A DNA stretch of 6,308 nt from an uncultured Collinsella sp. (GTDB lineage Bacteria; Actinomycetota; Coriobacteriia; Coriobacteriales; Coriobacteriaceae): the NCBI GenBank assembly GCA_902464485.1, contig CABQJJ010000090.1, positions 1 through 6,308 on the forward strand, written 5' to 3'. A model generated the notes under the pieces. That model was given only the letters and a program-made list of their open reading frames with translations. It was not told the DNA's origin and searched no databases. A program made the position numbers and the translations under genes. Positions 1 through 6,240 of the stretch are shown one piece after another (positions within the stretch are counted from its first letter, which is position 1; the number at the start of each line of letters is the position of its first letter).

Positions 1-88
1 AAGCGTCCTAGTGTTCGCTTCTAATAAAGAAGGCCAAGATTCGGGACGCAGTTCAAAAGGTGCCTGTCCCCTTTGTGGTGGTGGGGTG
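1..88. other. Non-coding stretch downstream of the murT-gatD fusion, with a short hairpin and a GGGGACAGG motif
   Basis: This is the space after the stop codon of the minus-strand operon, and the window edge cuts it. I see no gene here. Two small inverted repeats are visible: AAGCG at 1-5 against CGCTT at 16-20, and AAAGG at 56-60 against CCTTT at 70-74. The second, read on the minus strand, gives a five-pair stem followed by TTTTG, so it could act as a weak terminator for the operon, but the stem is short and the T run poor. The minus-strand reading GGGGACAGGCACC resembles motifs I associate with dispersed intergenic repeats in other bacteria. That resemblance is from memory and unverified. 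Confidence 0.35.
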
Positions 89-2266
89 CTAGGGGAGGAG
101 CTTCATGGCGGCGTCGTGGGCGGCGTGCTCGTAGGTGTCGTCGAGGGGTTTGAGTGGCAGCAGCGCCATGGCCTGTGCGTCGCCGCGGCGCTCGAGAGCG
201 TGGGCGATCAGCCAGTCGGCGAGCTCGGGGTTCTTGGGCAGCGCCGGGCCATGCAGATACGTGCCGATGACGCCCTTGTAGATGAGGCCCTCAAAGCCAT
301 CGTCGCCGTTGTTTCCGGTGCCCGTGACAACGGACATTCCGAGCGGTGTGGCGTCGGCGTCCAAAAGCGTGCGGCCGCCGTGGTTCTCGAATCCCACAAA
401 GGGCTCGGGTGCCAGGTCGGTCTTGACGGCGACGTTGCCGATCAGGCGGTCGGAGCCGCGCACGGTCTCGGCGGCAATGATGCCCATGCCTTCGATGCGA
501 TCCTCACCCATGTAGTACGAACGACCGAGCAGCTGATAGCTGCCGCAGATGGCGAGCAGCGAACCGCTGTCCTCAACATAGGCCGCGACTTTGTCTTTTT
601 GAGCGAGCAGTTCGTGTGCCACGGCTAGCTGATCGCGGTCGGCGCCGCCGCCCATCATGACGATGTCGGCATCGTGCAGGTCGAGTGTGTCGCCCATGCG
701 GACCTCGTCCACGCGTACGGGAATGCCGCGCCAGGCGCAGCGGCGTTCGAGCGCGATAACGTTGCCGCCGTCGCCATATAGGTTGAGCGCATCGGGATAC
801 AGGTAGACGATGCGCAACGGGCGCGAAAGCTCGACCGGCGCGACGGCGGAAAGGATGGCGTTGCCATCTGCGCGGGCCACGGCGCGCCCGGCAACAACGT
901 CGGCGGTGGCGCCCTTAAGCTCGTCGAGCTCCTTGACTAGCGGCGGGAAGGCCGTGTAGTTGGCGACGGCGTAGAAGGTGTCATCGGCGGCCTCGTCTGC
1001 CACGGCGCCAATTGCCTGCGCGACGTCCGAGATAATGGCGGCGTCGATGCCGGCGTACTTCAGGCGTACTTGCATGTCATGCGCGCGCGTGCCGCCGGCA
1101 AAGGCGACAAGCCCCGGGGTATCGGCGATGCGCTCGAAGTCGACATCGTAGATCCAGGAGACATCGTGGCCGTCGGCACTGTTGTCGTTCAGGAAGAAAG
1201 CGCAGAGTCTGCCGCCCGCCGTCTTAATGGACTGGATCTGTCGATCGAAGCCCACGGGATTCTTGGCCAGGTTTGCCTCGACGGTACGGCCGGCGATCTC
1301 CCAGCGGCCCATGCGTCCGCCGGCGGGCACGTAGGCATCGAGCGTGGGCTGCAAGTGCGCCGTATCCACGCCTAACTCATATGCGGCAAAGAATGCGGCG
1401 GCAACGTTATAGACCATATATAAGCCGTTGTAGCGCGTGACGATGTGCGCGGCTGGTGCGCTGGAATCAGATCCAAACACCAGGTCAAAACCATAGCCAT
1501 CGCGACTGAGCTCCACATTCGTTACGCGGCGGACCAGTGCGGGGCGTGCCCAACCGCACGAGGGGCAATGGTAGGCGCCGAGTTGACCATACTGTACGTA
1601 GTCGTACTCCAACGGAGCGTTGCACTGCGAGCAAAAACGCGAGTCGCTGATGCGGTCGGACTCGGTATTGGTGGCGCCATCGATGCCAAAGGCAATACTC
1701 GCGTTGGGAACGCGCGCGGCAATCGAGGCGCACAGCGGGTCATCGGCGTTGTAGATGAGTGTCGTTGCCGGCGAAAGCTCCAGCGCGTGGGCGATGACCT
1801 CTTGGGTGTGATCGATCTCGCCATAGCGATCTAGCTGGTCACGGAACAGGTTGAGCAGCACGAAGTACGTCGGCTTGAGCTTGGGCAGGACGCGCACGGT
1901 GTAGAGCTCGTCGCACTCAAAGACGCCTACGCGCTTGCCGCTGCCGGCACGCTTGAGGCCGCTGCGCGCCTCGAGCAGTGCGCCCACCACGCCCGGCTCC
2001 ATGTTGTTGCCGGCGCGGTTGCATACCACGGTGGCGCCGCTGGCGGCAACGGCGTCGGCGATCAGGTTCGAAGTGGTGGTCTTACCGTTGGTGCCGGTAA
2101 TCACCACGCTGCGGTCGACAAGACTCGCCAGGTCGCTCAGCAGATAGGGGTTGATCTTCATGGCGATGCGGCCGGGGAGTACGCCGCCCTGGCGCTTGAG
2201 GATGGAGCGCAGCCCCCAGCGAGCGATATCGCTCGAGGTGCAGGCAAGAGATGAGCGGAGGTTCAT
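89..2266 (-). CDS. MurT-GatD fusion: lipid II isoglutaminyl synthase (glutamine-hydrolysing) in one chain
   Basis: This enzyme amidates the D-glutamate of the lipid II stem peptide to D-isoglutamine, using ATP and ammonia from glutamine, on the cytoplasmic side of cell-wall synthesis. The MurT half (about residues 1-450) has the Mur-ligase P-loop GTNGKTTT at 58-65, a zinc ribbon with cysteines 212, 215, 234 and 237, the LAKNPVGF segment at 333-340, and an aspartate-rich stretch NDNSADGHDVSW at 360-371. In known MurT/GatD complexes an aspartate of MurT completes the glutaminase triad, and this stretch is the likely source. The GatD half (about 480-690) has the nucleophile Cys574 in AICGSYQLLG and His672 in GTYLHGP. 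Staphylococcal MurT (about 437 residues) and GatD (about 243) are separate, so 725 residues fits both plus a linker near 452-480. The ATG at 2266 follows TTAGGAA by 8 bases. It is the last gene of a three-gene operon. The activity assignment is strong; the fused state is read directly. Confidence 0.95.
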   Translation of the reverse strand: MNLRSSLACTSSDIARWGLRSILKRQGGVLPGRIAMKINPYLLSDLASLVDRSVVITGTNGKTTTSNLIADAVAASGATVVCNRAGNNMEPGVVGALLEARSGLKRAGSGKRVGVFECDELYTVRVLPKLKPTYFVLLNLFRDQLDRYGEIDHTQEVIAHALELSPATTLIYNADDPLCASIAARVPNASIAFGIDGATNTESDRISDSRFCSQCNAPLEYDYVQYGQLGAYHCPSCGWARPALVRRVTNVELSRDGYGFDLVFGSDSSAPAAHIVTRYNGLYMVYNVAAAFFAAYELGVDTAHLQPTLDAYVPAGGRMGRWEIAGRTVEANLAKNPVGFDRQIQSIKTAGGRLCAFFLNDNSADGHDVSWIYDVDFERIADTPGLVAFAGGTRAHDMQVRLKYAGIDAAIISDVAQAIGAVADEAADDTFYAVANYTAFPPLVKELDELKGATADVVAGRAVARADGNAILSAVAPVELSRPLRIVYLYPDALNLYGDGGNVIALERRCAWRGIPVRVDEVRMGDTLDLHDADIVMMGGGADRDQLAVAHELLAQKDKVAAYVEDSGSLLAICGSYQLLGRSYYMGEDRIEGMGIIAAETVRGSDRLIGNVAVKTDLAPEPFVGFENHGGRTLLDADATPLGMSVVTGTGNNGDDGFEGLIYKGVIGTYLHGPALPKNPELADWLIAHALERRGDAQAMALLPLKPLDDTYEHAAHDAAMKLLP

Positions 2267-2311
2267 GAAACCGTTCCTAACGTAAACGACATGGTCGGGT
2301 TGAGTGCGTCA

Positions 2312-3355
2312 CTAAAATCCGTAGCGGCGCGCAAATTCCTGGGCAAGCTGCGACACGTCTTCGCAGGCATTGGCCCAGGGGGCAAAGTCGGGAGTGTCCG
2401 AGATGATGCCGTCGGCCTCCCAAACTGCCTGGTGCGAAAGGTCCCAGGGATCGTGTGGCTCGGGCCGGCAGGGAAGGTATGGCGTCTGATACATGGGGTT
2501 CAGCAAAAAGAACGCGCCACCCTCGCAGCGGTTGGCAAACTCGCGCAGGGCGCGTGTCGCCGGGCGCATCTTGTTTGTTTTGAACAGCAGAATCGTACGG
2601 GCGAGCAGGTACCAGGGAGAGTTCTCGAGGGCATCGGCCCCTATCTGCTCCTCGAGCTGGTGGGCCAAGGCAAAAAAGTCGTCCTGGTCTTCCAGGCGTG
2701 CGAGGGCAAGCAGCACGGTGCCGGCGGCACGGGTGGGATAGCCTTCTGCCTTAAGGACGCGTCGGGCATAGTTGGCGGCAGCGCGGTAGCGGGCGCTCGC
2801 CATGCACAGCTGCGAGATGGCCTCGAGCGTGTGGAGCCATCCGATAAGTGCCGGCTCGCTCACGGTGAGATCTGCCGCCGTCACACCGTCGGCCAAAACA
2901 TTATTGGCCCAGTAGTGCGGGGCCTCCATATCAAACCCGGGCACGCTCTGTTGCAGGTAGTCGGCCGTGCTCGCCTCGAGCTTCATCAGGTCGCCCAGGC
3001 AGGCATCGACGGGCGTGTCCGCCAGGATGATGGCGAGCAGCTGCGCGTCGACGGCCAGTGCATCGACGCGGACAATCTTGAGCAGCTCATTGCGCATGTC
3101 GTCGAACAGGCGATTGCGCGTCTGCTCGAACTCCTCGTCGCTGCCCATGTCCTCGATGCGATGGAGCTCGTCGAGCAGGTGGCGATGAACACCGGCATAG
3201 GACAGCAGCGCCTGGGCATGCTCGGACTGCGCATACTTTTGGGGATTCGCGCTAATGTCGTTATGGACAAGCTCGCGTGCTGCATCGGTAAGCTCGGGGT
3301 GCGACGCCAGATAGGTGCGCTCCAGGTAGGCGGGGATGTAGACGCTCGGATCCAT
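2312..3355 (-). CDS. TPR-like helical protein of unknown function, second gene of the operon
   Basis: I do not recognise a named family for this 347-residue protein. It has no signal peptide or membrane segment and looks cytoplasmic. It is rich in Ala, Leu and paired amphipathic helices typical of TPR-like repeats, for example around 172-205 (WLHTLEAI to YARRVL), 210-235 and 247-275 (PWYLLARTIL to REFANRC). It aligns without large gaps to the protein just upstream. Shared points are DAQLL (103-107), YR at 190-191, LALARLE (216-222), PW at 247-248, Cys277 and FAPW at 324-327. The ATG shares one base with the stop of the preceding gene (TAATG). GGGAGGAG lies 7 bases upstream, inside the end of that gene, so translation is probably coupled. 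A protein-protein scaffold or adaptor role is plausible from the fold, and a link to peptidoglycan amidation is suggested only by position before murT-gatD. Confidence 0.85.
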   Translation of the reverse strand: MDPSVYIPAYLERTYLASHPELTDAARELVHNDISANPQKYAQSEHAQALLSYAGVHRHLLDELHRIEDMGSDEEFEQTRNRLFDDMRNELLKIVRVDALAVDAQLLAIILADTPVDACLGDLMKLEASTADYLQQSVPGFDMEAPHYWANNVLADGVTAADLTVSEPALIGWLHTLEAISQLCMASARYRAAANYARRVLKAEGYPTRAAGTVLLALARLEDQDDFFALAHQLEEQIGADALENSPWYLLARTILLFKTNKMRPATRALREFANRCEGGAFFLLNPMYQTPYLPCRPEPHDPWDLSHQAVWEADGIISDTPDFAPWANACEDVSQLAQEFARRYGF

Positions 3356-4431
3356 TAGAGGTCTCCTCCCTTAAACGGCAAGCCCTGCTCGGCCGCCCGT
3401 AGGATACGCTCGTCGATCTGGGAACGCACGATGTCGTTGGTGGCGACCCAGGCGGCAAAGCTGGCGTTGTCGGGAGCGCCCAGGCCCTCCTGCAGTACCG
3501 GCGTCGCTTCGGACAGTGCAAGGACGAGCTCGTCGGTGGAGCTTACACCCACGTTGACGCGGGCATAGACGCCATCGGGAAACTCGGTTTGGAAGTAGAG
3601 CGCCTCGGCTGCGTGCGGGCACGAGCGCGCAAGGATACGCAGGTAGTGCTCGGCGCCCTCGTAGTCCAGCTCGCGCCAAGCTGCGCTCATCAGTGCGATG
3701 AGCGTCCACGGGTCCAAGTCGCGCTCCGCATCTTTGGGACGGCGGCGCAGCGGCGTGTTGGCGAGATAGGGGACGGAGTGGGCAGAACGAAAGCGCTTAA
3801 GCTCCTCGGCGGGGTATTCGAGCTTTGCCATGGCGAGCATCGCGGTGTGGCGGACGCCGGCAGGATCGTTGGGAGCAAAGTCCAGACTGCGGTTTGCGGC
3901 TTCGAGCGACATGCGATAGCGGCCACTAATAAGGGCGCGCGATGCAAGGGCGGCAAGCCAGCGCAGGTAGGGGCGACGGGTTAGGTCGCCTGCGGCTTCA
4001 CGCTCATAGGGGTCCTGTGCCGAGGCGATCTTGAGCGCCAGGTCATGCTCGACTTCATCGCACTTGGACACCAGATACTGTACGTATTCCTCGTTGGATT
4101 CGGCGGTGAGCGCCGTCAGCATGCGCTGGGCATCCCAGTTGGCCGGATCGAGCGCGGCTGCCTCGCGAAGCATGTTCTCGGCCGCGGCTTCTTCTTGCTC
4201 AGCCTGGGCATCGTCGGGGATAAAGGGAATGCGGTAGTCGACGGCCTCGACCACCTTGGCAATCAGATGTCCGGCGCGGTCGCGATCGTGCACGATGAGC
4301 GGTGCGGGGTTGCGGGTGAATTGCTCCATCAGACGCTCTACGGCGGCACCGTCGGTGAGCGGGATATTGTCGCGGCGCAAGGCCTCAAGAACGAGGCGAT
4401 GGCAATCCTCTTGAATGGGATCGAATGCCAT
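3355..4431 (-). CDS. TPR-like helical protein of unknown function, first gene of the operon
   Basis: This is a 358-residue soluble protein of unknown function, predicted all-helical with TPR-like pairs. The clearest are 82-105 (AAAENMLREAAALDP then DAQRML), 155-185 (YLRWLAALASRALISGRYR...), 195-215 and 240-270 (DPWTLIALMSAAW to EHYLRILARSC). It ends with FAAW at 325-328 and a short Gly-rich tail. It is a paralogue of the next gene and matches it from the DAQ segment to the C-terminus. The reading frame could begin at a TTG at 4461, but nothing like a ribosome site precedes that codon. The ATG at 4431 has AAAGGAGG (4443-4436) four bases before it, so I take 4431. It heads the operon ending in the MurT-GatD fusion. 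No catalytic motif is evident, so an adaptor or scaffold role is a guess from the fold. Confidence 0.85.
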   Translation of the reverse strand: MAFDPIQEDCHRLVLEALRRDNIPLTDGAAVERLMEQFTRNPAPLIVHDRDRAGHLIAKVVEAVDYRIPFIPDDAQAEQEEAAAENMLREAAALDPANWDAQRMLTALTAESNEEYVQYLVSKCDEVEHDLALKIASAQDPYEREAAGDLTRRPYLRWLAALASRALISGRYRMSLEAANRSLDFAPNDPAGVRHTAMLAMAKLEYPAEELKRFRSAHSVPYLANTPLRRRPKDAERDLDPWTLIALMSAAWRELDYEGAEHYLRILARSCPHAAEALYFQTEFPDGVYARVNVGVSSTDELVLALSEATPVLQEGLGAPDNASFAAWVATNDIVRSQIDERILRAAEQGLPFKGGDL

Positions 4432-4435
4432 GGGG

Positions 4436-4443
4436 CCTCCTTT
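4436..4443 (-). promoter_or_regulatory. Ribosome-binding site that fixes the start of the first operon gene
   Basis: The minus strand reads AAAGGAGG, a near-perfect match to the 16S rRNA tail, with CCCC between it and the ATG at 4431. Spacing is short but workable. It rules in favour of the 358-residue product over the ten-residue-longer TTG version. Confidence 0.8.
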
Positions 4444-4468
4444 GCTGCGGTTAGGGTTCAAATGTCTC

Positions 4469-4474
4469 TATATA
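4469..4474 (-). promoter_or_regulatory. Possible -10 element for the minus-strand operon
   Basis: TATATA on the minus strand sits about 38 bases before the ATG at 4431, which would give a leader of roughly 30 bases. No good -35 match is found at the usual spacing (the hexamer there reads CACATG), so this is only a candidate drawn from position and A/T richness in an otherwise G/C-rich region. Confidence 0.25.
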
Positions 4475-4479
4475 AAGTT

Positions 4480-4788
4480 CTAGTTTACCCGCATGTGGCA
4501 CACCGGGGGTGCCGCACTTGGACATGCACCTTTGCACCACGAAGACGGATGTCGCACAAATGTCGGCACCTTGGACGACTGAGTGGTATCACGGTGCCGC
4601 AAACGGTCGATTTTTGGCGGCGAACGGGGCGCATTTTGGAGGGGCACAGTCCTGCCCGGGATATGTGGTCAACCTTGATAAAACGTTTGCCCAGCTTGGG
4701 AGTATGAATGCCCCACAAGGGTCTTCAGGGATAGAAAAAACGTTTCATCATTGTCGGCTTTAGGTGAATAACTGACCAACCAGAACGG
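4480..4788. other. Gene-free divergent intergenic region with repeated GGTGCCG motifs
   Basis: No convincing gene lies here. The open frames crossing it start at GTG without ribosome sites and have odd composition. GGTGCCGCA occurs at 4508-4516 and 4593-4601, with CGGCACC inverted at 4564-4570. The last two form a 7-pair inverted repeat with a 22-base gap. TGTGGCAC (4494-4501) pairs with GTGCCGCA (4509-4516), counting one G-T pair. The palindrome AAACGTTT occurs at 4681-4688 and 4738-4745. The region separates two divergent transcription units and may hold operator sites for either, or be a degenerate dispersed repeat. Confidence 0.5.
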
Positions 4789-4794
4789 TAAAAT
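4789..4794 (+). promoter_or_regulatory. Possible -10 element for the alcohol dehydrogenase transcript
   Basis: TAAAAT is a five-of-six match to the bacterial -10 consensus. It would start transcription near 4801, exactly where the first leader hairpin begins. I find no good -35 at 16-19 bases upstream, so a regulator or another promoter may be used. A rival candidate is TATATA at 4890-4895, which would give a short leader and turn the inverted repeat at 4865-4891 into an operator. Confidence 0.35.
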
Positions 4795-4800
4795 AGTGTT

Positions 4801-4931
4801 TGTCTGAGCGTTGAGACGTTTAGACATCGCGCATTGCCATCGCCGGCAACGCGCAAAACGGTCCTAACGGAGCCAATCGGGTGCTCCGTTATATACGCAA
4901 GTCTAAGAGGGGCTTGTTTAGGAGGCACAGT
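4801..4931 (+). promoter_or_regulatory. Structured 5' leader with three hairpins before the alcohol dehydrogenase
   Basis: Three stems follow one another. Hairpin 1 pairs 4801-4811 with 4816-4826: 11 pairs including two G-U, with loop TGAG. Hairpin 2 pairs GCGCATTGCC (4829-4838) with GGCAACGCGC (4845-4854): one A-C mismatch and a 6-base loop. Hairpin 3 pairs TAACGGAGC (4865-4873) with GCTCCGTTA (4883-4891): nine perfect pairs and a 9-base loop. None is followed by a T run, so none is a simple terminator. The G-U pairs in hairpin 1 favour a folded plus-strand RNA over a DNA operator. The Shine-Dalgarno sequence lies at the end of the leader. I recognise no known riboswitch class. Confidence 0.5.
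4920..4925 (+). promoter_or_regulatory. Strong ribosome-binding site of the alcohol dehydrogenase
   Basis: AGGAGG ends six bases before the ATG at 4932 and fixes that start over the in-frame GTG at 4881, which has no such site. The sequence TTAGGA (4918-4923) is complementary to TCCTAA at 4862-4867, so the site could be masked by upstream RNA. Confidence 0.85.
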
Positions 4932-6155
4932 ATGGGACGTTTTACCAATCCTCGTGATCTGTACTTTGGTGAGGGCGCTCGCCACGAGGTGAAGAACCTC
5001 AAGGGCAAGAAGGCCATCATCGTTTCTGGCGGCAGCTCTATGCGCCGCGGCGGGTTCCTGCAGGACGTTGAGGCCGACCTCAAAGAGGGCGGCTTCGAGG
5101 TCAAGCTGTTCGAGGGCGTCGAGTCCGATCCGTCCATCGAGACGGTCATGAAGGGCGCCGAGGCCATGCGCGAGTTCGAGCCCGACTGGATTATCGCCAT
5201 CGGCGGCGGCTCGCCCATCGATGCCGCTAAGGCCATGTGGGTCTTCTACGAGTATCCCGAGGAGTCCTTCGATAACATCATCCAGCCGTTCAGCTTCCCT
5301 GAGCTGCGTCAGAAGGCTCATTTCTGCGCCATCTCCTCTACCTCCGGTACCGCTACCGAGGTCACTGCCTTCTCCGTCATCACCGACTACGCCAAGGGCA
5401 TCAAGTACCCGCTGGCCGACTTCAACATCACCCCTGATGTCGCCATCGTCGACCCCGAGCTCACCTACACCATGCCCGCCAAGCTGTGCGCTCACACCGG
5501 CATGGATGCTCTGACCCACTGCATGGAGGCCTACGTTTCTACCTTCGCCTCTATGTTCACCGACGCCAACGCTCTGCACGGCATCCGCGAGATCGTCGAG
5601 TGGCTGCCCAAGTCCTATGCTGGCGACCATGAGGCCCGTCAGCACATGCACGAGGCTCAGTGCATCGCCGGTATCGCCTTCTCCTCGGGCCTGCTCGGCA
5701 TCGTTCACTCCATGGCTCACAAGACCGGTGCTGCCTTCGAGAACGGCCACATCATCCACGGTGCTGCTAACGCCATGTACCTGGGCAAGGTCATCCAGTG
5801 GAACTCCAAGGACCCGCGTGCTGCCGAGCGTTACGCTTACGTGGCCAAGGAGATCCTGCACCTTCCCGGCGAGACCAACGAGGAGCTCATCGCTGCGCTC
5901 GTCCAGAAGATCCGCGACCTCAACGACCAGCTCAACATTCCGCAGTCCATCAAGGATTACGCAAATGGTGGCGTGAAGGTCGACGCCGAGAACCCGCAGA
6001 TGGTTTCCGAGGAGGAGTTCCTCGCCAAGCTGCCCGAGATCGCCGCGAACGCCGAGCAGGACGCCTGCACGCCGGAGAACCCGCGTGAGACCAAGGCTGC
6101 CGACTTCGAGAAGATCCTCAAGGCCTGCTACTACGACACCGACATCGATTTCTAA
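4932..6155 (+). CDS. Iron-containing (group III) alcohol dehydrogenase
   Basis: This soluble NAD(P)-dependent dehydrogenase should interconvert an alcohol and an aldehyde in fermentative metabolism; the substrate is not readable from sequence. The N-terminal Rossmann-like part carries GGGSPIDAAK at 91-100 and SSTSGTATEVT at 135-145. GGSS at 33-36 resembles the NADP-binding loop of YqhD-type enzymes, so NADP(H) use is possible. The helical C-terminal part carries metal ligands Asp192 and His196 (MDALTH), then His259 (VHSMAH). The last ligand lies in GHIIHG, as His273 or His276; HG at 276-277 best matches the usual PHG with a three-residue insertion. At 407 residues it is slightly longer than the usual 380-390. 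Codons are strongly biased (nearly all Lys AAG, Glu GAG), suggesting high expression. It has its own leader and terminator, so it is probably monocistronic. Confidence 0.95.
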   Translation: MGRFTNPRDLYFGEGARHEVKNLKGKKAIIVSGGSSMRRGGFLQDVEADLKEGGFEVKLFEGVESDPSIETVMKGAEAMREFEPDWIIAIGGGSPIDAAKAMWVFYEYPEESFDNIIQPFSFPELRQKAHFCAISSTSGTATEVTAFSVITDYAKGIKYPLADFNITPDVAIVDPELTYTMPAKLCAHTGMDALTHCMEAYVSTFASMFTDANALHGIREIVEWLPKSYAGDHEARQHMHEAQCIAGIAFSSGLLGIVHSMAHKTGAAFENGHIIHGAANAMYLGKVIQWNSKDPRAAERYAYVAKEILHLPGETNEELIAALVQKIRDLNDQLNIPQSIKDYANGGVKVDAENPQMVSEEEFLAKLPEIAANAEQDACTPENPRETKAADFEKILKACYYDTDIDF

Positions 6156-6161
6156 TCGACG

Positions 6162-6218
6162 CTCATTATCGTGATGAGGGGGCTCCGCACATAGTTGTAC
6201 GGAGCCCCTTTTCTTTTT
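6162..6218 (+). terminator. Intrinsic terminator of the alcohol dehydrogenase gene
   Basis: GGGGCTCCG (6179-6187) pairs perfectly with CGGAGCCCC (6200-6208) across a 12-base loop, and TTTTCTTTTT (6209-6218) follows directly. The core terminator is 6179-6218. A small extra hairpin, CTCAT (6162-6166) with ATGAG (6174-6178), abuts it on the left. The minus strand has no T run on the other side, so it acts for plus-strand transcripts only. Confidence 0.9.
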
Positions 6219-6240
6219 AGCTATAGAGAATGGGATAGAT

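Noticed and set aside
11..628. A 205-codon plus-strand open frame opposite the GatD domain
   Set aside because: It covers the GatD half, including Cys574 and His672, in antisense, and its composition is typical of a G/C-rich shadow frame.
2264..2293. A nine-codon minicistron (MSFTLGTVS) whose TGA overlaps the murT-gatD start as ATGA
   Set aside because: No Shine-Dalgarno precedes its ATG at 2293, and nine codons between operon genes are expected by chance. The real start has its own TTAGGAA site.
2291..3358. A 355-codon plus-strand open frame opposite the second TPR-like gene
   Set aside because: It lies exactly opposite a gene with a good ribosome site, coupled start and a paralogue next door. 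Its product has no recognisable motif.
4485..4763. Open frames of 77-84 codons in the divergent region on either strand
   Set aside because: Both start at GTG without a ribosome site, and the products show odd composition with no motif. Coding potential is not supported.
4865..4891. Hairpin 3 as an intrinsic terminator or attenuator
   Set aside because: The stem is followed by TATACGCAAG, not a T run, so simple intrinsic termination is unlikely.
4881..4931. An upstream in-frame GTG start adding 17 residues to the alcohol dehydrogenase
   Set aside because: The extra residues are basic and unlike the family N-terminus, there is no ribosome site, and the codon lies in hairpin 3. The ATG at 4932 follows AGGAGG.
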